Part shown: positions 61,801-64,000 of the stretch, piece after piece
How the letters are laid out: each line of letters opens with the position of its first letter
How positions within the stretch are numbered: the first letter of the stretch is position 1
The notes under the pieces: model-generated
Told to the model about the DNA's origin: nothing
Seen by the model: the letters and a program-made list of their open reading frames with translations, nothing else
The model's database searches: none
Program-made: the position numbers and the translations under genes
Assembly (NCBI GenBank): GCA_947089905.1
Contig: CAMUMG010000007.1
Location: 62,001-126,000 of the forward strand
Direction of reading: 5' to 3'
From: an uncultured Lachnospiraceae bacterium
Lineage (GTDB): Bacteria > Bacillota > Clostridia > Lachnospirales > Lachnospiraceae
Length of the DNA stretch: 64,000 bases

Positions 61801-63192
61801 ATGGGAAAACAATACCATGTCAAATGTTATGCCCTTGATTCATATGGGCAGGGATTAGTTAAATTTAATGGCTCTACCTTTGCCATTCCACGGCTTCTCC
61901 CAGACGAAAAAGCTACTATAGAACTTTTGTATACTAAAGGAGGAACCTTTGCTAAATTAGTACAGATAGACAAGCCCTCTCCCCTTCGAATAAACCCAAA
62001 ATGTTCTCATTTTTCTTTTTGTGGCGGATGTCAGCTTATGCACCTACCATACTTCGAACAGTTAAAATTAAAACAAAAGATTGTCACTGATCTGTTTTGG
62101 GATAATTTAAAGTCCCAACAAAAGATACAAACTGATTTTCCGGGTATTACCCATCCAGAAGTTGTTCTTTCTGGAATAGTCCCAGTGCTTGGCATGAAAA
62201 ATCCCTCTTTTTATCGCTGTAAAATTCATGCAGCTCTCTCAGAAGATACAAAACATAACATTATTTCTGGCTTTTACGAAGAGCACACTCATAAAGTCCT
62301 TTCCGTAGATTCTTGTCTAATTCAAGATCCCTGTGCTGAAAGTATCATGAAATCCATTCGTCGATTGATGAAAAAATATCATATTCGTCCTTTTAAAGAA
62401 GATACTGGACATGGAACACTTCGTCACGTTCTTTTTCGTAAGGGATATCATACAGGAGAACTTTTAACGGTTCTTGTCTGTGGTACTGAAAAAATTCCTA
62501 ATGAACGGGAATTTACAAAAGAATTATTGCATCTTCATCCAGAAATTACCTCCCTTGTATTAAATTATAATCCTAAAAAAACAAGTATGGTCTTGGGAAA
62601 ACAAGAAACCGTTTTATTTGGAACTGGTTCCATTCAAGATAAACTCTGTGATTATACCTTTCGAATCTCCTCCCGTTCGTTTTATCAGGTAAATCCAGGG
62701 CAGGCAGAACAACTCTACAAAATTGCAATCTCAGCATTAAACTTATCTAAAACGGAATCTGTATTAGATGCTTATTGTGGGACGGGAACTCTTGCCATCT
62801 TAGCTTCTGGACTAGCAAAACGAGTTGTTGGAGTAGAATTAAATAGGGATGCTGTTAAAGATGCTGTATATAATGCAAAAATCAATCATATCAAAAATGC
62901 TTCCTTTTTTTGTGCTGATGCAGGAGAATATTTGACTAAACTTACTACTAAAAAAGAATCTTTTGATGCCGTTCTTTTAGATCCACCCCGCTCTGGCTGC
63001 ACAACTGCCTTTTTAAATGCTTTAACTGCCGCTTCTCCTAAGAAAATCGTTTATATTAGCTGCAATCCCCAAACCCAAAAACGGGATATTGATATGTTGG
63101 CAGCAGATTATTTTGTAGATGGCATCTGGGCAGTAGATATGTTTCCTGAAACGGGACATGTAGAAACTATAATATTACTTTCCAAAAAATAG
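61801..63192 (+). CDS. RlmD/TrmA-type 23S rRNA (uracil-C5) methyltransferase
   Basis: 463 residues. An N-terminal TRAM domain precedes the iron-sulfur cysteines (C68, C74, C77 in CSHFSFCGGC, fourth near DSCLIQDPC). The SAM domain has VLDAYCGTGTLAI, and the catalytic region is VLLDPPRSGC and YISCNPQTQKRDI. Methylates C5 of a uracil in 23S rRNA (RlmCD/RumA type). Most Lachnospiraceae have two or three paralogues, so the exact site is uncertain. Monocistronic. Confidence 0.93.
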   Translation: MGKQYHVKCYALDSYGQGLVKFNGSTFAIPRLLPDEKATIELLYTKGGTFAKLVQIDKPSPLRINPKCSHFSFCGGCQLMHLPYFEQLKLKQKIVTDLFWDNLKSQQKIQTDFPGITHPEVVLSGIVPVLGMKNPSFYRCKIHAALSEDTKHNIISGFYEEHTHKVLSVDSCLIQDPCAESIMKSIRRLMKKYHIRPFKEDTGHGTLRHVLFRKGYHTGELLTVLVCGTEKIPNEREFTKELLHLHPEITSLVLNYNPKKTSMVLGKQETVLFGTGSIQDKLCDYTFRISSRSFYQVNPGQAEQLYKIAISALNLSKTESVLDAYCGTGTLAILASGLAKRVVGVELNRDAVKDAVYNAKINHIKNASFFCADAGEYLTKLTTKKESFDAVLLDPPRSGCTTAFLNALTAASPKKIVYISCNPQTQKRDIDMLAADYFVDGIWAVDMFPETGHVETIILLSKK

Positions 63193-63209
63193 CCCAACTA
63201 CGTAATTTT

Positions 63210-63249
63210 AAACGAAGTGTATCCTTTTTTCTAAAGATACACTTCGTTT
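63210..63249. terminator. Bidirectional terminator, RlmD-type / MerR genes
   Basis: AAACGAAGTGTATC (63210-63223) pairs with GATACACTTCGTTT (63236-63249), 14 perfect pairs followed by ATTTTTTT. Confidence 0.9.
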
Positions 63250-63257
63250 ATTTTTTT

Positions 63258-64000
63258 CTACTTCTGTTTAACCCCAACTGTGATCATTGTAATGTAATCT
63301 TCACGATTTTGTAATGACATTTCATTTAGACCTTCTTCATAGGCATATCCGAATAATTCTAAATGGTTTTTCTCTGCAAAGGAACAAATTATGTCATATG
63401 TCTTTCGAAGTTTATCCCATCCTCCAATACAAAAGGCTCTTAAATAAGTCCCCTCTGGTCTTATTTCATCATATAATTCTACATCTGCTCTTCCATAAGC
63501 AAAAAAACAATCATAATCATTATAGTTCCCTTTTAAAACATGATTTATAGAAATACGGCTCCCAAAATTATCATATAGTCCAAATATTGATTTGAGTCGT
63601 AATGAAAAATCAGCAGCTACTGCAAAATCATTATCATCATAAACTCCTGTAATGGAATTACTAAGTAAAATTCTTTGTTTAGGAAGTGTAACGATATCTA
63701 TTTTACCCTGTTGTGCTGTCAAACTCAATGCTAGTTTGTCTGATTTTTGTTCTAAAAACGATTTCGTATTTAAAAGTTCATGAATTGATTTATCAATTAG
63801 TTTTTTCTTTTCAGAAATCAAGTTTGCGAAGGAAGAACTGGTTGGACTTTTTTGATAGTATATAATTTCTTCAATAGATAAACCCATCTTTCTAAGCGTC
63901 ACAATTAATTCTAACTGAACAGTCTGAAAACATGTATAATAACGATACCCGTTTTCTTCCTTAAATTCAGGAGAAAATAAGCCAATCTCATCATAATAAT
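63258..64000 (-). CDS. MerR-family transcriptional regulator with GyrI-like domain (5' end beyond window)
   Basis: At least 246 residues; the frame stays open to the window edge. The minus strand from 64000 reads YYDEIGLFSPEFKEENGYRY, the MerR HTH wing, followed by a dimerisation coiled coil (LISEKKKLIDKSIHELLN) and a C-terminal GyrI-like/AraC effector-binding domain (RADVELYDEIRPEGTYLRAF). Hence a BmrR-type regulator of a multidrug or stress response. Its target is likely the divergent or upstream gene outside the window. Confidence 0.9.
   Translation of the reverse strand, partial: YYDEIGLFSPEFKEENGYRYYTCFQTVQLELIVTLRKMGLSIEEIIYYQKSPTSSSFANLISEKKKLIDKSIHELLNTKSFLEQKSDKLALSLTAQQGKIDIVTLPKQRILLSNSITGVYDDNDFAVAADFSLRLKSIFGLYDNFGSRISINHVLKGNYNDYDCFFAYGRADVELYDEIRPEGTYLRAFCIGGWDKLRKTYDIICSFAEKNHLELFGYAYEEGLNEMSLQNREDYITMITVGVKQK

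Overview
The window looks like chromosomal DNA of a low-GC, Gram-positive, motile anaerobe, most likely a Lachnospiraceae member related to Roseburia or Agathobacter. This is inferred from AT-rich genes with strong Shine-Dalgarno (SD) sites, sigma-A type promoters, CsrA/FliW flagellar control, a T-box leader, an LTA-synthase-like gene and a CotS-like gene. There are no rRNA or tRNA genes, no intact transposon and no CRISPR array; almost everything is core genome.

Layout. Positions 1-7150 (minus strand) hold a late-flagellar operon, flgM-flgN-flgK-flgK-flgL-fliW-csrA, read from a near-perfect sigma-28 promoter. Upstream of it, 7167-14941 (minus) is an envelope operon with its own sigma-A promoter: a GT2/TagF fusion, a polysaccharide pyruvyl transferase, a PHP phosphoesterase, TagD, TagF and lysA, consistent with a phosphoglycerol-containing wall polymer. 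Then come a secreted BspA-type leucine-rich-repeat protein, a GH13 oligo-glucosidase, and a divergent plus-strand type IIA topoisomerase pair. From 22994 to 34957 the genes are mostly minus strand: a PocR-domain chemoreceptor-like protein, a methyltransferase, a VanZ-RDD membrane protein, a zinc-ribbon membrane protein, an SDR, a NUDIX hydrolase, citrate synthase, nicotinate phosphoribosyltransferase, prolyl-tRNA synthetase behind a T-box, and a YtvI/AI-2E permease. From 34991 to 56428 follow a Cmk-like kinase, an LTA-synthase-like sulfatase, a microbial PARG, a class V aminotransferase, phosphoglucomutase, a PEGA-domain protein, a CotS-like pseudokinase, CCA-adding enzyme, glycogen phosphorylase, a foldase-like lipoprotein, a MATE pump, an MBL hydrolase and a fucose/arabinose-isomerase-type enzyme. 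The end holds a YbjQ protein, a DUF6320/acetyltransferase pair, dCMP deaminase, an M15 carboxypeptidase with a degenerate PBP domain, an RlmD-type methyltransferase and the start-truncated (window edge) part of a MerR regulator.

The least expected signal is in untranslated RNA. Seven genes share an exact decamer AGAAATGAGG as SD. In three of them (parC-like, pncB, proS) the decamer is preceded directly by the 3' arm of a stem whose base pairs covary between loci, and whose 5' arm lies in the loop of another hairpin, suggesting a pseudoknot or switch next to the ribosome site. A separate candidate small RNA or riboswitch-like leader (about 34815-34928) has its own promoter, a potential pseudoknot and a terminator. 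Protein oddities include a CotS-like kinase lacking both catalytic Asp residues, a DacA-like domain lacking all its active-site motifs fused to an M15 peptidase, tandem FlgK paralogues, and a small membrane-protein remnant abutting an IS200/IS605-like end.
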